Origin: Brachionus koreanus
Lineage: Eukaryota > Rotifera > Eurotatoria > Ploima > Brachionidae
NCBI GenBank assembly: GCA_016987375.1
Contig: PJRA01000303.1
Span: forward strand, 264,393 to 328,392
Direction: 5' to 3'
Length of the DNA stretch: 64,000 bases
In this document: piece after piece, positions 51,341 to 63,120 of the stretch
Layout: each line of letters starts with the position of its first letter
Numbering within the stretch: position 1 is the stretch's first letter
Program-made: the position numbers and the translations under genes
Notes under the pieces: generated by a model
Seen by the model: only the letters and a program-made list of their open reading frames with translations
Database searches by the model: none
Told to the model about the DNA's origin: nothing

Positions 51341-53819
51341 CGAATTTTTTTTTCATATTTAAAATAAAAATAAAATTTGTAAGTTTTTTTTTTTAATATT
51401 CAATTTAACTTACAAATTCAATAAAAATATGTTTTTAATTGAATAAATGTTTTAAAAATTTGAAAAAACACAAAAAAGTCATATTTGATCTTTTTTATAA
51501 AAGATAATCTATTTAAATTGTGGTAATATCTATAAGGCTGCAAGTGAACTGGTTGTTTTCAGGATCTGAATAATAAATTAATCCTGTGAATCTTAATCTG
51601 ATTTATTAATGAGCTTTTTTTTCAAAATTTATTTCGTTTCATGAATTAAAATTGCTTGATGAGACAAAATTTTTGCTAGCTTGCGGCTAAAATCTGAAGA
51701 GAAAAAGATCAAAATGATAAACAATTAAATTTTTAAAGACGCCTTAAAAAAAACTTCTCTCTTGAAATAAATCTTGATTCTCTTTTTTATTTTATAATCA
51801 TTTTAAATCTTACCAGTATTCAACAAAGTATGTTGCAATATTTTTTTTATTTATTTATCAAACGTAAAAAAAAGTTAAAAAAAACAATTGTCAATCAAAA
51901 CAATCTGGTAATTATCTGTCAATTAAATTTTTAAATCACGGGTATTTTTTTTTTAAATTCTTTATTTTATTTAATTTTAATTTATTTACAAAGCAAATGT
52001 TTTGTTTAAATGAATTTGAATTTCACAGAAGCGATTAATATCTTAATCGTCAAATCATGATTATTTGTTTTTTAAAAATGGCATCAATTATTCCTGATGC
52101 TCTAAAGCTTAGAATTCGGAATGTAATTTCTTGGAGTTCTTGCTCAACTAAAACGCCTTCAAATTTTGGAAAACTGATAACATTAGAAGACTCTACATTG
52201 GGTTTGTAAGACCACATGTTAAATACTGTCCTCTTTGCTAAAGAAAGACATAAAGTTAATATCTCTTCAGATAAGCAAAAATTGCTTGAAAATTTCAGGA
52301 GAAGATGAAAAACAATTTAAAGTTATTGTTTATTTTTTCCTATACAGTTAAGACAATTATTATATGCCAAAATTAATGAGTTTTTAATCAAACTATTTTA
52401 ATCAGTAGTTAATCCTTGATATAAACATAAATCACCCAAGTTTATTAAATTTCTTGTTTTATTAGGTGTTATTTTGATTATTTCTTCTTGAAAACAAGAC
52501 GGTCTATAGCTCATTTTAATCCTAAAAAAATTTTCTCCTAAATGGTATATTAAACTGGCAACACATATATGATGACAGGGGGTCAATTAATAAGCCGGAA
52601 AAGATAAATTTTGAAAAGAAGTTTAAATAAATATGAATTTTAGAAACTAGAAAAAAAACTATGGAATCTCTAGATTTCATTATAATATCACTATCATTTT
52701 ATTTCTAAATGAATTTTAGGACAGCTGAAAAATAACCTAACCCAAAACATTTGCTCATAAAAATCGCCGAGATTTTTTTTTCTATTAATTAAAAAAATTT
52801 AAATTTGATTTTTATCTTTTTTTCTATCCAGTTAAGGTTTGAAAAGAAATAGGAAATCTTCCCAGGAGGAAAAATATTTAATGTTTCTAAAAAATACAAT
52901 TTTATAAAATTAAACCGAGCAATTTCAACTCTAGCTTAAGATATCGGATCTTTTCAACCCATCTAGTATTTTTTAATTAAATAGCTTAATTATCCGTTTG
53001 ACTTTAAAAAAATCAATCGTTTCTGGAAATATTTAAAAAATAAAACATTACATACTTCTGACAAACTTTAGTTATTCAATGCTTCTTATATACAAGGTTT
53101 AAAAAAGGTAATTTCGTAACTTGCTGAAGATTAATAGATTTTAGTAATACTTTTAATAAATTTATAAAAAATATTTTTTAATAAAAACATCAAAAGAGTT
53201 AACTATGATACTAGATTATTACAATTTTAAAATAAAAAAATTTTAAATAGCTAATTTTTTTTTACTTTCAGTAATTAAAATGAAGCTCTTAAAATGAGCC
53301 TAGAGTTGTTTAAGCCAAGCTTACTTATTTTTAATATTTGATTAATTAAAAGTTTTAGAAAAATTGAATTTGGTATTTATATGATAAATAAAATAAAATA
53401 AAGAGTAATTATAAAGTCACTTATGAAATGTTTCAATTTTCTTGATTATGTTGATATTTCAATTTTTAATTTGGTTTTAATATTTTTTTTAATTTGATCA
53501 AAATCAGTACAAAAATAAGGGAGAATGAGTAAAATTGTTCTTTCATGTAAAAATACTGCAGGATTATAGGTTACACCTACTATTTAAATTTGCATTTATG
53601 AATATTTTAAAATTGAATTTTTTATTTTAATTTATTTTACTAAGAAAAATTCATACTCATTCGATTTTTTATTTTTTTTAGCTGTTGCTAACTTTAAAAA
53701 ATCTTACGATACTTTGTAATATTCTTTTAAAATTAATTCTCTTTGTTTGATCTTTTTCATCATTAATTTGAAAATTTTAGATTATTAATTTAAATAAGTG
53801 AACAAATAAAACAGGAAAA
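51341..53819. other. Intergenic region upstream of AACS
   Basis: 2.5 kb, AT-rich. The minus-strand frame at 52398-52586 (KTRNLINLGDLCLY) is less AT-biased than its surroundings and may be a relic of a mobile element, but I do not recognise it. An acceptor-like AAACAG lies at 53810-53815, just before the AACS start codon. Confidence 0.4.
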
Positions 53820-56641
53820 ATGAGCATTAGTAATAATGATCACGTTAATGATGACAATAACAATCTGAAAATAAATGGAAATATAAAAAAAAATAAAGCA
53901 AAAAATGGAATCACAATTGAAGAATTAAATCATCAAAATGGAGAATCAGATTTGTTAAACAATAAACTACTTTGGGATCCGAAAATTTCTCACATCAGCA
54001 AAAATACAAAGCTAATTTATTTTCAGGAGCTAATTGAAAAAAAATTTGACATTCAATTTAATTCCTATGACGAATTTTACAAGTGGTCTTGTGAGAGTTT
54101 CTTGAATTTTTGGGAAGAATTTTGGAATTTCTCAAACATTCTTTACTCGCAACCCTATTCAAGAGTAAGACGAAAAAAAAAATTTTTTTTTTAAGAATTT
54201 TTCTAAGTAGGTTTTGGATAAACCTGAAGGTCCGGTCGACAATTTACCATTTAGTTGGTTTGATGGAGCACGTCTAAATTATGCTGAAAATTTACTTAAG
54301 TTTAATGACGAAAAAGTAGCTGTCTATTCATATGGTAAATTTTAGAAATTAATTAAAATTTTGTTAATTTTGTTTTTGAAGGCGAAGCTTTTTCAAAAGT
54401 AAAATCAATCACTTTTAGAGAACTTCGTGAAAAAGTTAAAATAGTTCAAAATTGTTTGAAATCATATGGAATAAAAAAAAATGATGTCATTGCCGGTAAA
54501 CATTTTAATTTTAGAAAAATTAAACCATAAACTTGAAGTATTCTTTTAAAGGTTATTTACCAAATTGTATTGAAGCTTTGATTATAAAACTATCAGTAAT
54601 AAGTTTGGGTGCTATTTGGAGTTGTGCATCTCCTGATTTTGGACCAAATGTAAGTTTTTTGTTCCAGAACTTTGATCATTAGCCAACTTTTTTTTAGTCA
54701 GTAGTCGAACGCTTCAAGCAAATAAATCCTAAATTACTATTTTCTGTGACATCAGTCTATTACAACGGCAAAAAACATGATCATTTATCTAAACTAAGAG
54801 ATTCTTTGGACGGTATATATTTTCTAAATATTTTTTTCAATTTTCTTTTATTATGTATTAGTATTTATAAGATAAACAATTATTAGTTGGAATTTTATTA
54901 TAAAAACTAAAAATATCAACATAAATAATTTTTGGCTTATTATTTGATAATTTAACTTTTTTAAAAAGAAAATTATCATAAATTAATTAGAATGAATATC
55001 TATATTATATTAAATCAAATAATTTTCCTAAATTTATCATAAAATTTAGCTCTCGTGACAATCCAAAAATGTATTTTGATTCCATTTTGTCAAGATTTAT
55101 TAGATGAACATTCTATTATTAAAAACAGGTAATATTTTATTTTTGATTTTTTTGTCTTAATAAAATAAAATTTTAAAATTAAAGCATTTCGTTCGATGAT
55201 TTTATATCTAAATATGGCTCAAATACAACTGAGCTTACTTTTGAGCAAGTTCCGTTCAACCATCCATTGGTAATCATGTTTTCATCCGGCACTACTGGCA
55301 TACCTAAATGTATAGTTCACTCACATGGCGTAAATTTAATTCAAATTACTAAACCATGAAAAAAAAAATTAATTTAGGGTACTTTGATTCAACACTTAAA
55401 AGAACATTTACTTCATGGCAATATGTCTAGAGATGATGTCATATTTTATTACACAACGGTATAGTTAGTTATTTTCTTAGTTTTTAAATGAATAAATAGG
55501 CTAACATTTAGACTGGTTGGATGATGTATAACTGGCTGGTCACCTCATTAGCAATTGGAGCTTCCATTGTCATTTTTGATGGTTCTCCATTCTTGCCAAA
55601 TCTTAATGTTTTATGGGATCTCGTAGATAATCTTGGGTATGTAATTTTTCTAAAACATTTATTTAACCTTGATTTTTCTTTTATTAGAATAACTATTTTT
55701 GGTACTTCAGCCAAATGGCTTTCAGTACTGGAGGAAAAAAAATGTGTTCCCAAAAAAACTCACAAATTGACTTCCTTAAAATGTATTTTGAGTACTGGAA
55801 GTCCTCTCAAACCAAATAGTTTCGATTATGTCTATGAATCAATAAAAAACGACCTAGTTCTAGGTTCGATTACTGGGGGAACTGATATAATATCTTTATT
55901 TTGTGGCCATAATATGAACTTACCAGTCTATCGTGGAGAAATTCAATGTAGGCAATTAGGAATGGCTGTTGAGTGCTGGAATGACGAAGGCATGAAAGTT
56001 TTTGATGAATGTGGTGAATTGGTTTGCACAAAACCATTTCCATCAATGCCAATTTATTTTTCAAATGACACTGACTTTACAAGATATAAATCTAGCTACT
56101 TTGATAAATTTCCTGGTGTTTGGTCTCACGGAGACTTCATGATGATAAGTAGCCAGACTGGCGGAGTTTTTATGCTTGGCAGAAGTGATGGAACCCTTAA
56201 TCCAAATGGAGTTAGGTTCGGAAGTGCTGATATTTACAATACAATTGAAAATATGGATGAAATCGATGATTCATTGTGTGTGGGTCAAAAGAATCCTAAT
56301 AATACAACCGAAGAAAGGGTTGTTTTATTCTTGAAGTTAAAGCCAGATTTTGAACTTACTCAGTCATTGATAGAAAAAGTCAAACTTAATATTAGAACAT
56401 CACTTTCTGCTCGACACGTTCCAAATTTAATTTTATCAATAAATGAAATTCCGGTAAGATTTAAAGTTATTTTTTTTATTCAATAACTAATTATTTTTTT
56501 AAGTATACTTTAAATGGAAAAAAAGTAGAAGTTCCTGTTAGAAAAATTATTGAAGGTCATTCTATTAAACCATCATCATCGTTGGTTAATCCAAAGTGTT
56601 TAGAATTTTTCAAAACAATAGAAGAGCTAAATAAATGGTAG
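53820..56641 (+). CDS. AACS: Acetoacetyl-CoA synthetase
   Basis: Cytosolic ligase that activates acetoacetate to acetoacetyl-CoA with ATP, feeding ketone bodies into sterol and fatty-acid synthesis. Eleven exons: 53820-54164, 54211-54334, 54382-54495, 54552-54649, 54698-54812, 55050-55128, 55185-55329, 55378-55458, 55512-55636, 55688-56453, 56504-56641; 709 residues, phases consistent. The adenylate-forming signature MFSSGTTGIPKC is at the end of exon 7. It is followed by GTLIQHLKEHLLHGN, GWMMYNW, TILSTGSPLK-like LSTGSPLK, GGTDIIS, GRSDGTLNPNGVRFG, SARHVPNLIL, and the C-terminal NGKKVEVPVRKI with the catalytic lysine. These match vertebrate AACS closely throughout. The first 40 or so residues are an extra Asn/Lys-rich extension. 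The intron at 55637-55687 is 51 bases with no in-frame stop. Confidence 0.95.
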
Positions 56642-56962
56642 AATTTTCATTATTTAAGCGCCTAATTTAAGCAAGAATAGAAAATTTTTAAACCAAAATG
56701 AAAAGTTTTTCTTAGATTTATTGGAAATATTGCGTAGTTTATTTTGAAACTTTTATAATATGCAATAAAAAATTTTGATAAAGGGTTTATTAAAATAAAA
56801 ATTAAAAGAATATTTTTTTATTCTAATTTTAAAAATTAAAATGAAGTAAAATAAAATATTATAATAATAATAGTTTCTCATTTTATTTAACAAAATCAAG
56901 ATCTAGTAATTCTTGATCCAACTAATGAATATTTTATTTAGTTTAGAATTAACTTTAGAAAA

Positions 56963-57753
56963 ATGACATCCATAAATGAATTAGAAATACTTGAAAATCG
57001 TATTGATAGACTTGAAAATATAGTCGGAAAATTCGAAAAAATTGAGAAAACCAAAGTATACCATACAATTTTTGATAAATTTAATTTAAAAATTAAAAAC
57101 CTGAAGGGCTTAGAAACTATTGACGAAATCCTAAATAAATTGTCATCTTATTCTTCTAGCTATCCAAAGATTGCATCAGCCTTTAAATCAAGTGAGTCAC
57201 AACAAAATTTTGCATTCTTTTTAAATCTAATTTTTTTATCTTAAGTAAATGAAATCAATAAATACTCTAGTTTTGATACCATAAATGAGATAGAGAATGA
57301 ATTAATACTGAAAGCAAAAATTGAACTAATTTTATCGGGTAAATGTTTATTTTAAAATCATAATATTTTATTTTTATATTAATAAGAGGATGAAGCAATA
57401 TTGAAATTGGATAGAGATTTTCAAAAATTAAAATCACTTAAAAATATCCTAGACAATCCAATTTTAAATGGTAAAATAATTTAATTTATATTTTATTTTA
57501 GTCATTTCCTGACTGATTTAGACATTCCATGTTTAACTGAAAAATTGAAAGAAATATGTTCAAAACAATCATCTTTAAAAGTAATACTTAGATTTACGTT
57601 AAATTATAAAAAACTAAATAAGAAAATTTGTTAAAGGATAATTATGATAGCCAAAAAGAAGATCTCAAAAATTTTTTATCATTTTATTATAAATCGGTAA
57701 TTAAAAAAAGATCTGATAAGACATCAACAAAAATAAAATCATTCATAACATAA
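56963..57753 (+). CDS. DCTN3: Dynactin subunit 3 (p24)-like coiled-coil protein
   Basis: Predicted 193-residue, mainly helical protein from exons 56963-57191, 57246-57338, 57387-57470, 57522-57580 and 57637-57753. It starts with a coiled-coil heptad region (LEILENRIDRLENIVG) that aligns with the start of animal dynactin p24, and the order of the rest (a central helix around KAKIELIL, a PCLTEKLKEICSKQ helix, then KEDLKNFLSFYYKS) also follows p24, whose usual length is about 186. Sequence identity is low, so the call rests on length, start and helix pattern. p24 sits in the dynactin shoulder and helps dynein motors bind cargo. It lies 321 bases downstream of AACS on the same strand, with an acceptor-like TTTAG at 56937-56941 before the ATG. 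Confidence 0.55.
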
Positions 57754-57770
57754 AAATTTGAATATATTAA

Positions 57771-57970
57771 CACTAGACGCGCCAATTTAATTTATTTTGG
57801 TTAGTAAAAATTCAATAATATGAAAAAATATTTGTTGAAAAGTTAATGAAATTTTTTTCATCAATTAATTAAACTTTACTTTACATTAATTATTTAGTCT
57901 TATTATTTTAAAAATAAGCAAAAAAATCTATTTTTGTCAAGATTTAGCTAAAAAAAATGTGCTTCTAGTG
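57771..57970. mobile_element. Complete 200-bp piggyBac-type MITE
   Basis: The element starts CACTAGACGC and ends GCTTCTAGTG, giving inverted ends CACTAGA-GC, and is flanked on both sides by TTAA (57767-57770 and 57971-57974), the target duplication of piggyBac transposons. It has no coding frame. It begins 17 bases after the stop codon of the dynactin-like gene, so it probably lies in that gene's 3' UTR. Confidence 0.75.
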
Positions 57971-57974
57971 TTAA

Positions 57975-58378
57975 AATTAAATTTTTCTAATTTAACTTTT
58001 TCTTTTTATATTAAAAAATCAGATCTTAAAAAACTATAAAAAACTTTTAATTTTAAATTAAATTTTTACCCAAGATGAAGTGTGTCAATGAATCTTTTTT
58101 AAATTATGATGACTTTATAAACCAATATGAACAAAAACAAGAATAAGAAATTCGAAAAAAGACGTTAGTATGAATTTTTTCTAAGAAAATTCTATTTTTA
58201 TTAAAATAAATTCTTTAAAAAAATTTATTGTTTTAAAAGCTTTTTCAAACGTTTATCATCTAATTAGTATTTATAAAAATTAATTACAAAATATATTGAA
58301 TTTATTGATTTTATTCTTATTAAATAGATACTTAAGATAAAATTACAATTAATTAAATGGATATTTAAGATATTTTAT
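57975..58378. other. Convergent 3' intergenic region
   Basis: AT-rich spacer between the dynactin-like gene (+) and the kringle/CCP gene (-). A minus-strand AATAAA lies immediately after the stop of the latter. Confidence 0.5.
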
Positions 58379-61300
58379 TTAAAAATTAATGCATTTCACT
58401 GGTATACGAGAGGACCATTCCCCACTTTTTAAGCACTCTAATTTTAAGTCATCCTCGCTAAATTCAGGTTTAAAACCTGGAAGACATTCATAATAAACAT
58501 AAGATCCTGTAGCAATTCCTTGAATATTTTAAAAATCAGTTTAATTTTTGTTTTAAAAAAAAGTTAATTTTAGAATTCTATTACCTGAATTATCGGGGCT
58601 GTAAAATAGACTTGATGAGATAATTTTAACATTTTCAGCTGGTATATTTAGGACATCTAAAGAACAACTTGGGTCTATCACACATTTAGGATATCTTGAC
58701 CATGATCCATTCATACACGAAACTAAAGAATCTCCTTGAATTGAATAGCCTTTGAAGCATACAACTTCGAAAGTCCCCAAATACTTATTTTTTCCGATTT
58801 TATCAATTTTTTCATTGATTCTATAGCTGTTTTCAATATTGCTTGGCAAAGGACAAAATTTATCTAGTACATTTTTTTCTAAAAATACCCAATTTAGATT
58901 AAAAAATTTTACTCATAAACTAACCTTCATCTTCGGCAATACATTTTGAATTAGGTCCAACTAATTTCCACTCACCAGTCATACATTGAAATGTTAATTC
59001 TGTTACAGTTGGGTTGTCAAATTTGTATGACATTTTACACCTAAACCTATAAATTGATTCATCAAAGGCTAAATAATCTTTTCCAAAGTCTTCTATGTTA
59101 GCATAAAAGATACGCTTATATGTCAAAAATGTATTATTTGGAGCTTTTGGGAAGCTAGAACAAAACTTGACTGAGAAAAAAATTATCTTTTTTATTCAAA
59201 ATTTAAGAAATTTTACCATCACAATATGGAAGCTTGGAGTCCCATTGTCCATTCTTACAAGTTAAATTACTTTTTCCGATCAAAACACCTGCTGAACATT
59301 TGTAATTAACAATGCTTCCACTATCCATTGTGTTTTCTCTTGGATTAGGAATATATGTTATATCATATGATGTATATTTTATGTAAGGAATCGATCCGCA
59401 TCCATCTTTTAGATTTTATATTTAATATAAATTAATAATTGTTTAAAAAATTATGTTAACTGCATTTCTGTATTTGACAATTTTTCAATAACTGAGAGTC
59501 AGTATAGCAACTTGGTTCAAAATTACCAGGACTTCGGCAAAAATTTTGTGCATTAATAATTCCTTTTTAAAATGAGTGAATTAAATTTTTACTCAATTTT
59601 TTATAAAAACCTTCTTGAAAAAAGTCTTTATCAGTGAATTTTTTAAAATTCTTCCATTCTAAACATTTAGCTTCATTTAGTGTATTTTTGGATCCATAAT
59701 ATAAACGTTGTGGTAAAGAGTCTTTTGATTCGTCTGTTGAAAAATACCAACAGTTTGCTTTAAAAAAAAAAGGGAACTTTTTCAAAATTAATCTTACTAT
59801 TTTAAAAAAATCCCAGTGTGGATAAAAAACTTAGCTAACTTTCTTTCACCCTAAACGGTTTTTAAAAGAAAACAATAACTTTGTAAAATTCCTACTAAGA
59901 AAAAACCTATATTTCTCACCTGATTCAAAGTCGGAAAAATTAACTTTGAAAAATTCCGCAAAAATTCAGAATTCAGAATTCTGAATTTTAGGAGAAGATA
60001 ATTTATAATAAAACTAAATAAAAGACAAAAACATAATTTTGATAATTACTTCAATGAATTTAAAAAAAAAAACGAGTCAATTCAATCAAAGATTTACAAA
60101 ATTCATTTTCTATTCATAATTGCCATATTTTATTCTTTTTTTCTTATTGAAATGTCCAATATTGATCAAATCTTTAGAATCTGAAATGACTTATTTCAAT
60201 GTCTTTAATGACCGATTAACACTCATTAAATAATTTTGAATTATAACAAAAAAATAGAAAATAAGCTAAAAAAATAATTATTAGATTTGAACAATATTCT
60301 CAATATATGTACAGTTTTTAGAAAAAAAAAAAAAACAAAACATAAAAATGGCTGATTTTTAAGTTAGGAAAATAAAAAAAACAAATTAAAAAGTCAATAT
60401 CTAGTCATTTAAATAATAGATAGTCTTTATTTATCTGTAGCCATAATAATTATTATATTTATTTTTTGGACATTTTGAACGTGAATAACTCCAAAAGCAA
60501 ATCATTCACAATCAAATTCAGTTTTGTCCAGGAAAAATTTAAAAAAAAACTAAAAAAAGTTTAAATTTTTATTATTCGATAGAAATCTACATATCTACAA
60601 AATTTTTGGAATTTAAAATTAAATAATGCTTCTAAATAGCCCATCGGACCATCTTGTAATAAATATAAATTTTACTTACGAGCTAAAGAATCAATAAATC
60701 CTCGCCCTTTAAAGATAAAAAAATACATTTAATCTTAACTATTTGATTCATATTACATAAGCACTTAGGCAATTTATTTGCTGACCATTGGCTATTTTCA
60801 CCACAAATCCATTCTAATGGTCCTGAAGTTTGGTCATAGATTGCAAAATTTTTTCGACAAAAAAAATTTATTTTAGAACCAGGTTGAAAGCTTCCATCTG
60901 AATTTATCAAACGGTTGGTAAACTGTAGCGATCCATAAGCTATTCCATGGATTCTTGAGCATCCAACTTAATAAAAGATCAAAAACTGATTTTTATAATA
61001 ATCAATTTTTTAATACTGCATTTTTTTAATTGACAATAATCCCATTCATTTGACTCGATATTTGTGAAACAATATGCTCTTTCTTTTTTGAATTTTCCAT
61101 TTGAATTTCTTACAAATTAAAAATAAGAACATGTAAAGAAATCTAATAGATAATAAAGATAAAATTTTAAGCTACCTGCAGAAATTTCTTGCATCCTCAA
61201 GTCCTTTGAACATAAAATATGAAATAAAGGTATGATTGAAAACTCAATTAAAAATAAAATTAAGCATTAGTGATTAGTATTTTTTTATTTCAAAATTATA

Positions 61301-61458
61301 ACCATCAATAAAATTGAATTCATTAGCTTTAGGATGCTTCGACCACATTTGACATTTTTTATTAAAAATTGTTAAACTTAAACTTCCCATGTAATCCATG
61401 TTATCGTTTGAGCTAGAGCAATCATGAAGATATACATATTGAATAAGATATAGAATCA
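58379..61458 (-). CDS. Secreted kringle/CCP (sushi) mosaic protein, 5' exon unresolved
   Basis: Extracellular multidomain protein, about 534 residues in the exons found: 61458-61303, 61203-61176, 61108-61017, 60966-60757, 59757-59611, 59562-59461, 59405-59217, 59170-58925, 58878-58585, 58518-58379. Order: kringle 1 (six Cys: DCSSS, KKCQMW, NFCR, AYCFT, DYCQL, KKC), one CCP, kringle 2 (NCWYF, AKCLEW, NFCRSPG, SCYTD, NCQIQ, KC), then four CCP domains, the last ending VKCINF. Each CCP has its four cysteines and the late Trp. Every intron between domains is phase 1. The first exon must supply a signal peptide; the ATG near 61548 encodes a hydrophobic stretch, but its splice phase does not fit, so the start is open. 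Kringle and CCP domains bind proteins in blood-clotting, complement and adhesion; a function here is unknown. Confidence 0.8.
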
Positions 61459-62290
61459 CTTCAAAAATTAAAAAAGCATGTTATATTGAATACATAGCAA
61501 AAATTATATACTTTGGAAAAAAAAAACGAGCCAATTCTGTTGATTGAAAATCATTTTAAAATTTTATCTGATGAAGATAAAACTTATATCATTATTTATA
61601 TTCTTAATTTTTAAAATACCAAAAAGAGAAATTTGAATTTTGCATTTCAAACTATGATTCAAGCAATTTAAATTCTAAATTTGAATAAATTTATACAAAT
61701 ATTAAGGAGTTAATTTAATGGTAAAATAAAATGAGTCTGATTATTCAGAATAAAATATTGTAGAGCAATAATTTTTTTCAAAATTTTAATTTAAACCTGA
61801 GAAACATATTTCATTTTATTAATAATAGAAGCATTTTATTAATTTTTTAAATCCTCGTACCTTTTGAATAGATTTTTCAAATGAATATGTCTTTTTCGAT
61901 TTATATAGATTTTAAAATTTTATTTAAAAAATGATATTACTTTATAGAAAAATTATAGTTTTTTTATAAAATATATTTGAATTAAAAAAGCGTGAAAAAT
62001 GCTTGGTGTTTCTAGTGTTAAAGATTATTAAGATAGTCATTTAGTTGGTTATTAAAATGTCAAAAACAGTCAAAAATTAATTTTTTAAAAATGTGCCAAT
62101 TATTTATTTATTTATTAAAAACATAGTTTGGGTTTAAACTCCGGCAGTTTGGAATAGATCTTAGTCCTTCCTTTCAGCTGCATGAAAAATAAACATGGCT
62201 TTTAGTAAATAATTGTGAATAGGGTAAGTAATATAGAAATTAAGAATAATAAAAATAAGAGCTACAGAAGACTGCGTGTGGAGCAAATCT
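61459..62290. other. Intergenic region with a solo piggyBac-type end
   Basis: AT-rich. A TTTCTAGTG-TTAA end lies at 62009-62021 with no recognisable partner. It faces the TTAA-CACTC end at 62291, about 270 bases away. The missing first exon of the kringle/CCP gene may be near 61490-61560. Confidence 0.4.
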
Positions 62291-63120
62291 TTAACACTCA
62301 AAAACCGGATTTTTTTTACAAGTTAATTACTGAAGGGGTCCAAAAAACCCCTTAATTAAATTAGGTTCTTAAACAAGCATAAATTACCATAATTATACAA
62401 AATATGTAATAAAATATTTACTGAATGTAATAATATATGTCTTTTTTAATTGTTTTGATATTAAAAAAATTAAGTCTATTTTTAAAAAAAAATTTGTAAT
62501 TATTCAAAAAAAAATTTGATACAATACAGGCAAAAAAAAATTTTCTAAATTCGTAATCCTTGTCCAAAGAATCATTACAGATCGATTTTAAAATCTTCTC
62601 TTCTACACAAGAACCACATGTAAATTGTTTACATTCGTCACAAGTAAAGCTCGATTTGTTTCCATTACATACTCTAATTTGACACTTTTTTTACAGATTT
62701 TGGAGAATGCTCGTTAAGCCCTTTCTAAAAGAAAAAATCAAAAATTATGAAAAATGCTGGCAGTTTTGTCTCATTTATTTGACATGTAGCATAGTTTGTT
62801 GATCAAACTTTCTCATTAAAATCTATCTTTTTTCTTAGACTTGTCTCTTCTCCGTCATTCAATCTTACCTTATGTCGATTCATTTTTCGAAACTTTATCA
62901 ATTTTAGTTTCTTCTTCGTGTTCAGGTTCTTCATCTGAGCCTTCATCAAAGTCATATTCAGAAATACGGTAATTTATTGTCTACTTTTCTTCTTCAAAAT
63001 AATTATCTATGTCATCATAATTCTCATAATCAATATCATCAGAGAATTCTGATTGAGTATCGTCCGCATTTCTAAAAAATTCTGAGCTTCTAAGAGAGCT
63101 TTTCTTCGTGACATGGTTCA
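62291..63120 (-). mobile_element. Internally deleted piggyBac-type transposon
   Basis: The left edge is TTAA-CACTCAAAAACCGG, followed inward by a hairpin (AAGGGGTCCAAAAAACCCCTT, split at 62333-62353 around A-rich loop bases). On the minus strand an ATG at 63114 begins MSRRKALLE, followed after a frame change by acidic sequence (DDIDYENYDDIDNYFEEE), as at the N-terminus of piggyBac transposases. Toward the left edge is a Cys-rich end (CKKCQIRVC, FTCDECKQFTCGSC), as in their C-terminal zinc-binding domain. The catalytic DDE core between them is gone, so the copy cannot move itself. The right-hand end was not found. Confidence 0.6.

Noticed and set aside
52398..52586. Minus-strand frame with KTRNLINLGDLCLY
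   Set aside because: Composition hints at a relic of a coding element, but I could not identify a family or extend it, so it is only mentioned in the spacer entry.
61480..61560. Signal-peptide exon for the kringle/CCP gene (ATG near 61548, minus strand)
   Set aside because: The encoded stretch is hydrophobic, but its donors leave phase 0 or 2 while the next exon needs phase 1, so I did not join it.
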